Shown here in pieces: positions 51,837 through 59,984 of a stretch of 64,000 bases of DNA; position 1 is the stretch's first letter; every line of letters begins with the position of its first letter. Where the stretch lies: the NCBI RefSeq assembly GCF_001956295.1, contig NZ_MRTD01000001.1, forward strand, positions 372,001 to 436,000, read 5' to 3'. Both the position numbers and the translations under genes were made by a program. The stretch is from Paenibacillus sp. FSL A5-0031. GTDB taxonomy: Bacteria; Bacillota; Bacilli; Paenibacillales; Paenibacillaceae. The notes under the pieces are model-generated. The model searched no databases. It was given only the letters and a program-made list of their open reading frames with translations, and was not told the DNA's origin.

Positions 51837-51857
51837 TTTATAGTTTTAAACTATAAA
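51837..51857. promoter_or_regulatory. Palindromic operator-like site upstream of the methyltransferase
   Basis: Arms TTTATAGTTT and AAACTATAAA around a single central T: a perfect 10-bp dyad about 80 bases before the methyltransferase ATG. It has the shape of a dimeric repressor site; the protein that binds it is not apparent in the window. Confidence 0.5.
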
Positions 51858-51867
51858 ATTGGATCAG

Positions 51868-51903
51868 AAAAAAGCTTTACTCCTGTAGGTTAGAAGCAAA
51901 GCT
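51868..51903 (-). terminator. Rho-independent terminator for the 51931-52710 gene
   Basis: On the minus strand AGCTTTGCTTC / GGAGTAAAGCT (one mismatch, one G-U) followed by TTTTTTCTG. Confidence 0.75.
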
Positions 51904-51930
51904 CATGGTATACCTCAAATATGAATGGGT

Positions 51931-52710
51931 TTATTCTGATTTTTCTTTTTGAATTTTTGCAGGGTTATTGATTTTGTAAGGAACAGGGTGCTTAGTAAGC
52001 TTTTTAGCGACTATTTTTCCTTCAAAATGAAGGATATCGCCGATTTCCAGCTCAAGTTTTTTGAGGGTAGCACTATGGCTGGACCACGCATCGCCGATTT
52101 CCATAGCAGGATCTTGAATGGCTACTGCGTTGTATATAACAACCTCGTCATCTGTGTCAGAAAAATTGTTAGGTACAGTCGTAAATTCTTTTACTGTTGC
52201 AACCATCTTGATCTTATCTTCAGGGAGCTGCAGTTTTGGTGCCTTTTCTTTTTTGGTTTTTTCCTTTGGAGCAGCTGCTGCTTTAGGTTCTTTATGTACT
52301 TCTTCAACGGAATCAGGCGCTGGTATCGTCTCCGAAATCGCTGCTGCATCATTATTTTGTGATGTGTCTAGCAGAACGTCAATTTTATCAGCTTCAATCT
52401 CTTGTACAGGTGCAATCTCTTCAACTGTATTGGAAGTCTTCTGGCCATAACTAGAAGCTTGCATTTCCTTTAAGTAGGAGGGGTGAATACAATGCTTTTG
52501 TTCATTTTCAAACGAAATGACAGCAGTCATTTTATCCACATAACCAATAATAGTGCATTCGAGATTCACGCCGTTTCCTTTATAGAAAAATACTTTTGTT
52601 TTGGCAGCCTTCTCAGAAAGCAAACCCCATTCCTTGCATTTTTCTATTTGCTCTGCTTCGTTTTCGAAGCCAATGTACGATATCGGTTCAATAATGAATG
52701 GATGTCCCAT
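51931..52710 (-). CDS. Two-domain protein of unknown function with a charged linker
   Basis: A 259-residue protein, no signal peptide or membrane segment. An N-terminal domain (about 1-85) has alternating strands (KVFFYKGNGVNLECTIIGYVDK). A low-complexity Glu/Ala/Lys/Pro linker (about 90-165) joins it to a C-terminal domain (about 165-250) that looks beta-rich, possibly an OB fold (MVATVKEFTTVPNNFSDTDD, LELEIGDILHFEGKIVAKKL). I do not recognise the family; nucleic-acid binding is a guess from the OB-like pattern. Own terminator downstream. Confidence 0.72.
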   Translation of the reverse strand: MGHPFIIEPISYIGFENEAEQIEKCKEWGLLSEKAAKTKVFFYKGNGVNLECTIIGYVDKMTAVISFENEQKHCIHPSYLKEMQASSYGQKTSNTVEEIAPVQEIEADKIDVLLDTSQNNDAAAISETIPAPDSVEEVHKEPKAAAAPKEKTKKEKAPKLQLPEDKIKMVATVKEFTTVPNNFSDTDDEVVIYNAVAIQDPAMEIGDAWSSHSATLKKLELEIGDILHFEGKIVAKKLTKHPVPYKINNPAKIQKEKSE

Positions 52711-52873
52711 GTAATCTCCGCCTTTTTGGTATTATCATCATCTATTTTATCATTTTTTTGACATGTTAGTCGTTACTTGCTGACGATTAATAAAATTTTA
52801 GTCGTTTATTTAAATCAGATGGGGAGGGGAGAAAAATAAGCCACCTGAATAGGAACATTTTAACAATGTTTAT

Positions 52874-52902
52874 TTGACAATGAGAATCGTTATCGATATA
52901 GT
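52874..52902 (+). promoter_or_regulatory. Promoter with embedded Fur box
   Basis: TTGACA (52874-52879), 17-bp spacer, TATAGT (52897-52902). The spacer carries TGAGAATCGTTATCG (52881-52895), matching the Fur 7-1-7 motif TGATAATNATTATCA at 11 of the 14 defined positions, so Fur would block RNA polymerase when iron is plentiful. Confidence 0.78.
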
Positions 52903-52940
52903 TAAATGGTAGTTTTTAAAATGATATAGGAGGGATTACT

Positions 52941-53267
52941 GTGTTCATTCAATTGAGATCAATTGTAGTGGAAAAGGGAAATTCACAGCAAGTTGTCGAC
53001 AATTTTGGGCAAGAGGGCTATATTGATGGCAAGGAAGGTCTTATCGATATTAATATTATGGTGAATAGAAAAGCAAAAGAAACGGAAGAAGTTGTTATTA
53101 TGATCCGTTGGGAGTCTGATGAGGCTTGGAAAAATTGGGAGAAAGATCCCGTCCATATTGCTGGCCATCGGAACAAAAAAGATGAGCAGCGTCCTTCATA
53201 TATCGTTGATTCATCGGTAAATATGTATGATGTAAAAAAAATCAAACCAGGTACTTTTGGCAAATAA
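52941..53267 (+). CDS. Heme-degrading monooxygenase / ABM-domain protein, iron regulated
   Basis: A 108-residue ferredoxin-like (ABM) fold protein resembling HmoA/IsdG-type heme monooxygenases that release iron from heme. The stretch IRWESDEAWKNWEKDPVHIAGH carries a Trp and a His as in the IsdG family. The Asn of the IsdG active site near residue 7 is not obvious here (MFIQLRSIVV), so the catalytic mode may resemble HmoA/HmoB or the annotation may be too narrow. The Fur-box promoter directly upstream supports a role in iron supply. GTG start at 52941 behind AGGAGGGATTACT. Confidence 0.8.
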   Translation: MFIQLRSIVVEKGNSQQVVDNFGQEGYIDGKEGLIDINIMVNRKAKETEEVVIMIRWESDEAWKNWEKDPVHIAGHRNKKDEQRPSYIVDSSVNMYDVKKIKPGTFGK

Positions 53268-53270
53268 ACA

Positions 53271-53309
53271 GAAAGCGACTTACCCTTGGTGGGCAATGTC
53301 GCTTTTTTT
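53271..53309 (+). terminator. Rho-independent terminator after the heme-monooxygenase-like gene
   Basis: GAAAGCGAC / GTCGCTTT outer stem, ACCC/GGGT inner pairing, then a T-run. Confidence 0.85.
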
Positions 53310-53311
53310 AT

Positions 53312-53740
53312 TTATTCATTTTTGGGAATCTGGAATGTTACCGTGGTTCCAAAATTATGTTTGCTTGCAATGACAAGTCCATGACTATATAACTGTTTTA
53401 ATCGGCGATCCGTATTCAATAAATCTATTCCTCGTTGTTCGTTATACTTCTCATCCAACAGTTGCCCCAATTCTTCTTCGTCCATTCCTATTCCATCATC
53501 TGCAATCGATATTTCGATAACGTGGCTGTGGTTTTTTTATTTGAATACAGAGCATTCCTTCTTGAAAGCGCATTAATATGCCACTCTAGCTCATGTACAA
53601 TAGATACAAATTGATTCGTATTTAAGAAATCATAACTAATACGCAATTAACTTCTGAACGCATCAATTAGCTTTTGTATTTTGGAAGTTTCCATATCGCT
53701 TAAGACGAGTAGGATACCCTTCCACAGTTTTTATAGAAGC
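53312..53740 (-). pseudogene. Decayed LytS/YesM-type sensor histidine kinase fragment
   Basis: On the minus strand the 3' part (53312 to about 53520) reads the end of a GHKL ATPase domain: IADDGIGMDEEELGQLLDEK, GIDLLNTDRRLKQLYSHGL, FGTTVTFQIPK, then a stop. Upstream, in another frame and interrupted by a stop near 53645, is a phosphoacceptor-domain-like stretch (SKIQKLIDAFRS, then LRISYDFLNTNQFVSIVHEL). The part between, which should hold the rest of the HisKA_6 helix and the N box, is missing. Frameshift, stop and deletion mark it as a dead gene. No response-regulator partner remains next to it. Confidence 0.75.
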
Positions 53741-53846
53741 AGAAGAATTTGTATTCAATCCTGATAGAGAAGCTATGAATGTATAATGCCAAACTCATAT
53801 GATGCATATAGTAATGAACAAGCTGCATCCCGTGAGGAGGTTTGGA

Positions 53847-56171
53847 ATGAAATCCAGCATTTCGGGAAAAGTGATGATCATTTACGGAAGCACATTTCTG
53901 CTGATTATTGTTTTAACCTTTTGGTTGTCCTACCGGGGTACGGTTGGTCCGCTTGAGGCCGATCTGACCAATACGAATCTCGCACTACTCAAGCAAGTTG
54001 ACCAAAAGATTGAAGTGGCGTTCCGTCAAACCGAGAAAGATTTACTCGCGCTTATGGAAGAGCTCGAATTCGTCTACTTCATGCTGGATAGTTACAATGA
54101 CGATGCCCAAAAATACAGCAACTATTATGTGATTACGACAAAATTAAAAAACTTTATTAACGCCAATCCCACTTTCTCATCCATTTTCGTTTACTCTGCT
54201 GTAAACGGCGATATTTTGACCGAAAAGGCTTATATGAATGATATTTCATCGGTAGACAACTGGCTGGCTGATAATATGGACATGCCGGGTTATTTCAAGT
54301 GGATGACGACTCATCCGGTGTGGGATGGAACGACAACACAAAACGTTGTCACACTGGTGCGCTCCTACCCAACGCTCAGCAGTCCCGGTTATCGCAACGG
54401 TATCGTTGCCGTTAACATTAACGAGGTTGTTCTCTACGATATGATTAAATCGGTCTATGAGGAAAGCTCGGCTGGCCATTTGTTTATATTCGATGCAGAT
54501 GGAAAAGTCGTCAGCCACGATGACAAAACGCTCCTTTACCAAAATTTAAAGCAATTGCCCTATATGAAAAATGTACTCGCAGCAGAAGGCAGCGGCTCCC
54601 TATCAGTCAAGCTGAACGGCGAACCGCAAACCGTATTTTACAGAACTTCCGCCTATACGGGTTGGAAAATGGTCAGCATCATGCCGGAATCACAAATTTA
54701 CGAGCCGCTTCAGATTACCCGCAATCTTTTATTTATATTAGCTGGCGTAATGATCGTTCTAGCGCTAATTGTATTGTTCTACGTCAATCGATTAACTTTC
54801 AAGCCGCTTGATCGACTGGTCAGCAAGCTATCAGGCACCTACCAACCGGATAAGAAGCGCGGATTTGATACGGCGGGGTTCACTTATTTGGAGACGGTCT
54901 TTGAGCAAATGATGGAGGATCGGGAGCATTTGGAGAAGCATGTGCGGGATTCCAAATCCGTGCTCAAATGGAGATTGATTATGGATATGCTGACCGGCTA
55001 CCGAACGGACTACCAAGCTTTGCGGCATCACTTTGAATTTACAGGCATTAAACTCTATTCAGAGCGCTACCTTGTATGTACAGCAGAAATAGGCAAGCCA
55101 GAAGGCTGCTTAAGCCCGCGTGATGAAACGTTGTATACGTATGTGTTTTGCAACGTGGCGGAGGAGATGATGGGCAAAGAGGATGCTGGAGTCGCAATCG
55201 ATTTAGGCGGCGGACGAGCGGCGCTTGTCTTTAGCTTCGCAGAAGGCGAAGCAGAACAAAACCAGTTGCGCGCGCTCGCAATTTTGGAATGGATACTTGA
55301 GGTAATTAAAAAGCAATTCGGCTTAGTCGCCACGGTGGGCGTTGGCAGAGGAGTCAAGGAACTCGGCGATATTCAAAGCTCCTACGGCGAGTCGCGAAAG
55401 GCGCTCCGCTACAAGATGCTTTTTGGCAGCCATTCCGTCATTTCAATCGAGGATTTGCAACCGCCGGACAGTCAAGACTATTACCGTTTGAACCGGAAGG
55501 CAACTCGAATTATGGAGGCGCTCAAGCAGACGGAAACGGATAAAATAAAGGAGGATGTGCATCAAGCCTTCGAGAAGGCGGTGGAACTAGGCTTGCCTCC
55601 TGACCTCATCCGCCAGTTTTCGTTCGATTTAATCGTGAAGGCGCTGCAGGTTGCGGATGCAATCGGAATCGGTCCTGAGGAGTCGATGGGCAACTTGGAC
55701 AGCATTTATGAGAAGATAGAGCACAGTGAGGATTGGAAGCAAGCAGAGTCCCTCGTCCTCGCTGTTCTTGAGGAGCTGGCTGCTAAGCTTACGAGCAAAC
55801 GAAGCCTGAGAGGGAAAAATGACACGATTGAGCGGATGCTTACCTACATTCAAGCCCATTACCACGAAAATGATTTGTCGCTCGATCGGCTCGCTGAACA
55901 GTTTCATTTGAGCCCAACCTATATTAGCAAGCAGTTTAAAGAATATACCGAACGAAATTTTATCGACTATCTAATCGAAATTCGAATTGACGCCTCGAAA
56001 GCACTGCTTGCTAATAAGGATAAAAAGGTGAACGACATCGCCGAAGCGATTGGATATATGAATACCCGCAGCTTCCTGCGGACGTTTAAAAAATTTACAG
56101 GGATGACACCGACAGAGTTCCGCGAGCAAGCCATCAGCAAACAACCAGGGCAAGACACAGAGCGAACGTAA
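53847..56171 (+). CDS. Membrane-bound AraC-family transcriptional regulator
   Basis: A 774-residue one-component regulator from the ATG at 53847 (CCCGTGAGGAGGTTTGGA upstream; the frame opens at 53799). Transmembrane helix 1 (about 10-28) and helix 2 (about 285-308, LLFILAGVMIVLALIVLFYV) enclose an extracytoplasmic Cache-like sensor domain. A cytoplasmic region (about 310-650) follows, and an AraC double HTH (about 672-765) with LSLDRLAEQFHLSPTYISKQ and VNDIAEAIGYMNTRSFLRTF. Proteins of this layout sit beside LplB/LplC/LplA-type sugar transporters and activate them on sensing an extracellular sugar. The gene is upstream of exactly such a cluster. Confidence 0.9.
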   Translation: MKSSISGKVMIIYGSTFLLIIVLTFWLSYRGTVGPLEADLTNTNLALLKQVDQKIEVAFRQTEKDLLALMEELEFVYFMLDSYNDDAQKYSNYYVITTKLKNFINANPTFSSIFVYSAVNGDILTEKAYMNDISSVDNWLADNMDMPGYFKWMTTHPVWDGTTTQNVVTLVRSYPTLSSPGYRNGIVAVNINEVVLYDMIKSVYEESSAGHLFIFDADGKVVSHDDKTLLYQNLKQLPYMKNVLAAEGSGSLSVKLNGEPQTVFYRTSAYTGWKMVSIMPESQIYEPLQITRNLLFILAGVMIVLALIVLFYVNRLTFKPLDRLVSKLSGTYQPDKKRGFDTAGFTYLETVFEQMMEDREHLEKHVRDSKSVLKWRLIMDMLTGYRTDYQALRHHFEFTGIKLYSERYLVCTAEIGKPEGCLSPRDETLYTYVFCNVAEEMMGKEDAGVAIDLGGGRAALVFSFAEGEAEQNQLRALAILEWILEVIKKQFGLVATVGVGRGVKELGDIQSSYGESRKALRYKMLFGSHSVISIEDLQPPDSQDYYRLNRKATRIMEALKQTETDKIKEDVHQAFEKAVELGLPPDLIRQFSFDLIVKALQVADAIGIGPEESMGNLDSIYEKIEHSEDWKQAESLVLAVLEELAAKLTSKRSLRGKNDTIERMLTYIQAHYHENDLSLDRLAEQFHLSPTYISKQFKEYTERNFIDYLIEIRIDASKALLANKDKKVNDIAEAIGYMNTRSFLRTFKKFTGMTPTEFREQAISKQPGQDTERT

Positions 56172-56172
56172 G

Positions 56173-56216
56173 ACCGGTGGCACACTTCCAAAGCGGAGGC
56201 GTTGCCCCGGTTTTTT
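56173..56216 (+). terminator. Rho-independent terminator after the AraC-type regulator
   Basis: ACCGGTGGCA / TGCCCCGGT imperfect stem with a 20-base loop, followed by TTTTTT. It separates the regulator from the transporter operon. Confidence 0.7.
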
Positions 56217-56244
56217 CATTGTAATATAAGAATTTATAAGTTTG

Positions 56245-56388
56245 TCAGCTTATAGAGAGCTTATATTTCTCCATCAAATATACTTCAACATCCAGAGGAT
56301 GCTGAAGGCGTTTTTGCTTGTAATGGCGGGATTTCTTCCGTTTCACAGCAAAAGAATGAACCTGTTCAAGAAAGGTGACTGGGCCTTT
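56245..56388 (-). pseudogene. Gene-like fragment between regulator and permease
   Basis: An open minus-strand frame of 47 codons with no start codon behind a ribosome binding site, reading a basic, protein-like sequence (SFAVKRKKSRHYKQKRLQHP, then VYLMEKYKLSIS and stop). Just before its upstream end are short inverted repeats: GAAAGG / CCTTTTC (56370-56390) and AGACA / TGTCT (56399-56422). The arrangement suggests a remnant of a mobile or repetitive element, perhaps of REP/transposase type; the family was not identified. Confidence 0.35.
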
Positions 56389-56487
56389 TCACAATAAAAG
56401 ACACCTGGCACAGAACATGTCTATATTCAGCTTCCCGAGCTTTGTGTACGATCGAATTGTAGACGGAACATAAAGGGGGGGAGGACG

Positions 56488-57384
56488 ATTTGGATACGCC
56501 TTAAGCGGGATCGTCACTTATATTTGATGCTTCTGCCTGTCATCTTGTTTTATGTCATCTTTAAATACGCACCGATGGCGGGCGAGATTATCGCATTCAA
56601 AAATTACCGGTTTATTGATGGAATATGGGGAAGCGAATGGGCTGGTTTTCATCATTTTCAAATGCTGTTCGCAAGCTTGGATTTTTGGAGAATTCTTAGA
56701 AATACGCTGCTGCTGAACATCTATAGTCTCGTATTTGGTTTTCCGGTACCTATCCTCCTTGCCCTGATGCTTAACGAGGTGCGCAGAGAATGGTACAAAA
56801 GGACGATCCAGAATCTGTTGTATTTGCCTCACTTCATTTCTTGGGTTGTGCTAGGCGGAATCGTTATTGCGATCCTATCGCCGAGCACAGGCATTGTGAA
56901 TCTGATTTTAAAACAATTTGGCATCGAGCCCGTTTATTTTATGGCGGATTCGACTTGGTGGCCTGTTGTGTATACGTTATCAGGTATTTGGCGCGAAGCG
57001 GGATGGGGCACGATTCTCTATCTAGCAGCGATGGCTTCAATTGATCCCCAGCTTTATGAAGCAGCCAAAATCGACGGTGCAAACAAGCTGCGGCAAATTT
57101 GGCATATTACACTTCCCGGCATTCGCAGCACGATTGCCATCTTATTGATCCTTCGAATGGGGCATATGATGGATGTTGGCCTTGAACAAACGCTGGTGCT
57201 TCAAAACCAATCCGTACTGGATGTCGCGGATGTCATCAGCACCTACGTATACCGGGTCGGCTTGCAAAATATGAATTACAGCTACACGACAGCGCTTGGG
57301 TTATTCCAATCCTTGATTGGGTTCATTTTAGTCGTAGGCGTTAACGGGCTCATCCGAAAGTTCGGCGAAAGGGGGTTATGGTAA
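56488..57384 (+). CDS. Carbohydrate ABC transporter permease, LplB/YteP type
   Basis: Inner-membrane permease with six predicted helices. The EAA-loop motif EAAKIDGANKLRQIWHITLP (ABC coupling site) is intact. The frame begins with TTG at 56524, but family members carry a short basic N-terminus before the first helix. That sequence (IWIRLKRDRHLYLMLLP) is encoded immediately upstream from an in-frame ATT at 56488, four bases after GGGGGGAGG. No ATG/GTG/TTG is in frame there; a TTG at 56490 is out of frame. So either an ATT start is used, or the TTG at 56524 gives a shortened protein. Coordinates follow the ATT reading. Confidence 0.85.
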   Translation: MWIRLKRDRHLYLMLLPVILFYVIFKYAPMAGEIIAFKNYRFIDGIWGSEWAGFHHFQMLFASLDFWRILRNTLLLNIYSLVFGFPVPILLALMLNEVRREWYKRTIQNLLYLPHFISWVVLGGIVIAILSPSTGIVNLILKQFGIEPVYFMADSTWWPVVYTLSGIWREAGWGTILYLAAMASIDPQLYEAAKIDGANKLRQIWHITLPGIRSTIAILLILRMGHMMDVGLEQTLVLQNQSVLDVADVISTYVYRVGLQNMNYSYTTALGLFQSLIGFILVVGVNGLIRKFGERGLW

Positions 57385-58283
57385 CGGTGAAAAGGAATGC
57401 TGCCGCAGCCTCTGTACTGTCTTCGATTAGCAAAATCATCCTTTATACGTTTCTTGGCCTCTCGTCCTTAATCGCCCTGTTCCCGCTTTGGTACGAGGTG
57501 GCGGCATCCTTTAGCAGCAGCCGGGCAATTACAGCCGGAGAAGTGATGCTATGGCCAATTGAATTCAACCTGCATGCTTACGATCGGCTTTTTGATGACG
57601 GACAAATTTTGATCGGCCTGCGCAATACGGTCTTGATCACGGTTGTTGGCACCGCATTGAACATGATTTTGACGATACTGGCTGCATATCCTCTTTCAAG
57701 ACGCCGCTTGATGGGGCGAAGCGGGCTGCTAATGTTCGTTACGTTCACGATGTTATTCGTTTCTGGGATCATTCCGAGCTTCATTCTCGTCAAGACGCTG
57801 GGCTTAATGGATACTTATTGGGCATTATGGCTGCCAGGGCTGATCAGCACGTATAACATGTTCGTGATGAAAACGTTCATGGAAGGGCTGCCGGATGAAA
57901 TTGAAGAGTCGGCTGCGATAGACGGAGCTGGAGATTGGCGGGTTTTAATGCAGATTATGCTTCCGCTTTGCAAACCGATTATCGCCTCCTTATCGCTGTT
58001 CTATGCCGTTGGCTGGTGGAACTCTTATTTCAGCGTTCTTCTTTATATAACAAAAACGACTTCCCAATCCTTGATGGTGAAGCTGTACCAGATGATTAAT
58101 CAAGTGGATGCAAGCCTGCTTAACAATACTGGCGGAAGCGAGGGTGCGGGGCAAATCTTGTTAACGCCCGAGGGCATTAAAGCTGCGGCTATCGTCATTG
58201 CGGTCACGCCGATTCTGTGCGTATATCCGTTTCTTCAGAAACATTTTGTAAAAGGTGTATTGATCGGTTCGGTTAAAGGCTAA
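57378..58283 (+). CDS. Carbohydrate ABC transporter permease, LplC/YtcP type
   Basis: A 301-residue partner permease, six predicted helices, with the coupling motif EESAAIDGAGDWRVLMQIMLP. The ATG overlaps the previous gene by 7 bases, behind GAAAGGGGGTT. MsiK-like ATPases that energise such transporters are usually encoded elsewhere, and none is in the window. Confidence 0.93.
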   Translation: MVTVKRNAAAASVLSSISKIILYTFLGLSSLIALFPLWYEVAASFSSSRAITAGEVMLWPIEFNLHAYDRLFDDGQILIGLRNTVLITVVGTALNMILTILAAYPLSRRRLMGRSGLLMFVTFTMLFVSGIIPSFILVKTLGLMDTYWALWLPGLISTYNMFVMKTFMEGLPDEIEESAAIDGAGDWRVLMQIMLPLCKPIIASLSLFYAVGWWNSYFSVLLYITKTTSQSLMVKLYQMINQVDASLLNNTGGSEGAGQILLTPEGIKAAAIVIAVTPILCVYPFLQKHFVKGVLIGSVKG

Positions 58284-58296
58284 TAATGAAAAGGGG

Positions 58297-59901
58297 ATGA
58301 TGTATTTGATGAAATTGAACAAAATCCGTAACTTGATCATGATGGCTAGCTTAATTGTTGTACTGCTGGCTGGTTGCACAGGGAAATCCGAGCCGATAAA
58401 ACCTTCTGCACCGCCGAATAAGACCGATGCGCCAGCGCCAGTGGTTGAGCAAAAGAAAGAGATCAGCGTATCGATCCTTGACCGGGGCGAAGTGGCAACG
58501 GAGGAAGGCAGTTACGAAAACAACCGCTGGACGAAGTGGATCAAAGAGAATGCTCCTGCAAAGGTCAAATGGGTACCCGTGCCGCGCACACAGGTGCAGC
58601 AAAAATTAAACACGCTGATCGCATCGGGTACGGCGCCGGATCTCATATGGGAATATGACCGCAGCTATATTAGCCAGCTCGCTGCACAAGGCGCGATTCA
58701 GCCGATTGACGAATATATCGAAAAATACAGCACAACGTACAAAGCTTATTTGGCTAAGCATCCAGAGCTTAAACCTTTCCTAACGATTAATGGAAAAATG
58801 TATGCGATTGCAAGCGCACGTGGACAAGAAACGATAGCCAATCATGGCATTATGATTCGTCAGGATTGGTTGGATAAGCTGGGCTTGAAAGCTCCGACAA
58901 CTGTTGAAGAATTAATTGAGGTTGCACGCAAGTTCAAAGAGGGCGATCCGGACGGCAACGGCACGGCGGATACGGTTCCAATCACTTTTAATTACAACGG
59001 TGTGCAAATTTTAAGAGCCCTTTTCTTCAATAACGAGAACCAATGGTATCTGGAAGATGGCAAGCTCACTTTCAGCCGGATACTGGATCGGTATACCGAT
59101 TCGCTTGCTTTGCAGAAGCAGCTTTTTGACGAAGGGTTAATCGATAAGGAATACATTACGGATACGAATTTTCAGCGCTCGCTGCAGCTATGGACGACGG
59201 GCAAGTCTGGTATATATCTTGGCTCATGGTCGATGGGTGCAGAGTTTGTTGATTTGAAGAAAAATGTGCCGGATGCAAAAGTTGTGCCTTTGGAGCCTGT
59301 CGCTTCGAAGTACGGAAAAAACGGCCTTTACCAGGAAGTGCCGGCTAATATGTATATCGCTTTTAATACCAATATGAAAGAGGACAAAATTGAAGCAGGC
59401 GTCAAATTTTTGGACTGGATGCTGGAGAAGGGCTGGGAGCCGCTCAGAATCGGAGAGAAGGACGTTCATTATAAGCTCGTTGGCGAGGTTCCGCAGAAGA
59501 CCGACGCTGATAAGTTCAAGAAGGAAGTGTTTTATGCAAGAGAGTATGCGATCTTGAACGAATGGGATCCGAAGCCGGAATGGTATGCGGTGATGGCGGC
59601 ACAGGATCCGATTTCTCAAGAGCAGGCCGTGCTTAAAGCTGCAGGTCTTGAGATTGCGATGAAAAATAAATACAGACGGGACATTGCCTATAATCCTGAT
59701 CTGCCTGAGGTCAGCCAACTGATTGCTACCTTCGCTCCGATTGCACAGCAAATTGAAGCCAAGATCGTAACTGGAGGAGGCGCGCTTACGCCGCAGGCTG
59801 GAATGGAGGATATTCGCAAGGAATGGAAGCGTTTGGGCGGTGAAAATGTAGAGAAGCTAGTGCAGGAGTGGTATGAAACGAACAAAGAGCATCTGAAGTA
59901 G
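58297..59901 (+). CDS. Extracellular sugar-binding lipoprotein, LplA type
   Basis: A 534-residue family-1-type solute-binding protein. A signal peptide with lipobox LLAGC (Cys near residue 27) anchors it to the membrane, followed by a Pro/Ala linker and a two-lobe binding fold (for example SGTAPDLIWEYDRSY, DPDGNGTADTVPITFNYNGV). It delivers an oligosaccharide to the permease pair. The start ATGATG at 58297 has AAAAGGGG upstream; an ATG at 58309 is an alternative. The large size and DxDGNG calcium-like loop are typical for Paenibacillus oligosaccharide binders. Confidence 0.92.
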   Translation: MMYLMKLNKIRNLIMMASLIVVLLAGCTGKSEPIKPSAPPNKTDAPAPVVEQKKEISVSILDRGEVATEEGSYENNRWTKWIKENAPAKVKWVPVPRTQVQQKLNTLIASGTAPDLIWEYDRSYISQLAAQGAIQPIDEYIEKYSTTYKAYLAKHPELKPFLTINGKMYAIASARGQETIANHGIMIRQDWLDKLGLKAPTTVEELIEVARKFKEGDPDGNGTADTVPITFNYNGVQILRALFFNNENQWYLEDGKLTFSRILDRYTDSLALQKQLFDEGLIDKEYITDTNFQRSLQLWTTGKSGIYLGSWSMGAEFVDLKKNVPDAKVVPLEPVASKYGKNGLYQEVPANMYIAFNTNMKEDKIEAGVKFLDWMLEKGWEPLRIGEKDVHYKLVGEVPQKTDADKFKKEVFYAREYAILNEWDPKPEWYAVMAAQDPISQEQAVLKAAGLEIAMKNKYRRDIAYNPDLPEVSQLIATFAPIAQQIEAKIVTGGGALTPQAGMEDIRKEWKRLGGENVEKLVQEWYETNKEHLK

Positions 59902-59910
59902 AGGGGAAGG

Positions 59911-59947
59911 CCCTTCCCGAATGTGGTCATTACTTTTTCGGGAAGGG
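59911..59947 (+). terminator. Intercistronic hairpin after the binding-protein gene
   Basis: Perfect 11-bp stem CCCTTCCCGAA / TTCGGGAAGGG, 15-base loop, no T-run after it. Such hairpins after binding-protein genes commonly stabilise the upstream mRNA or reduce read-through, raising the binding protein above the downstream gene. Confidence 0.65.
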
Positions 59948-59984
59948 TTAATCGCCGATCCGAGTAGCAAAGGATGGATGGAAA

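Noticed and set aside
56299..56394. Small plus-strand frame starting MLKAFLLVMAGFLP
   Set aside because: It is opposite a more protein-like minus-strand remnant and has no clear role; probably a chance reading.
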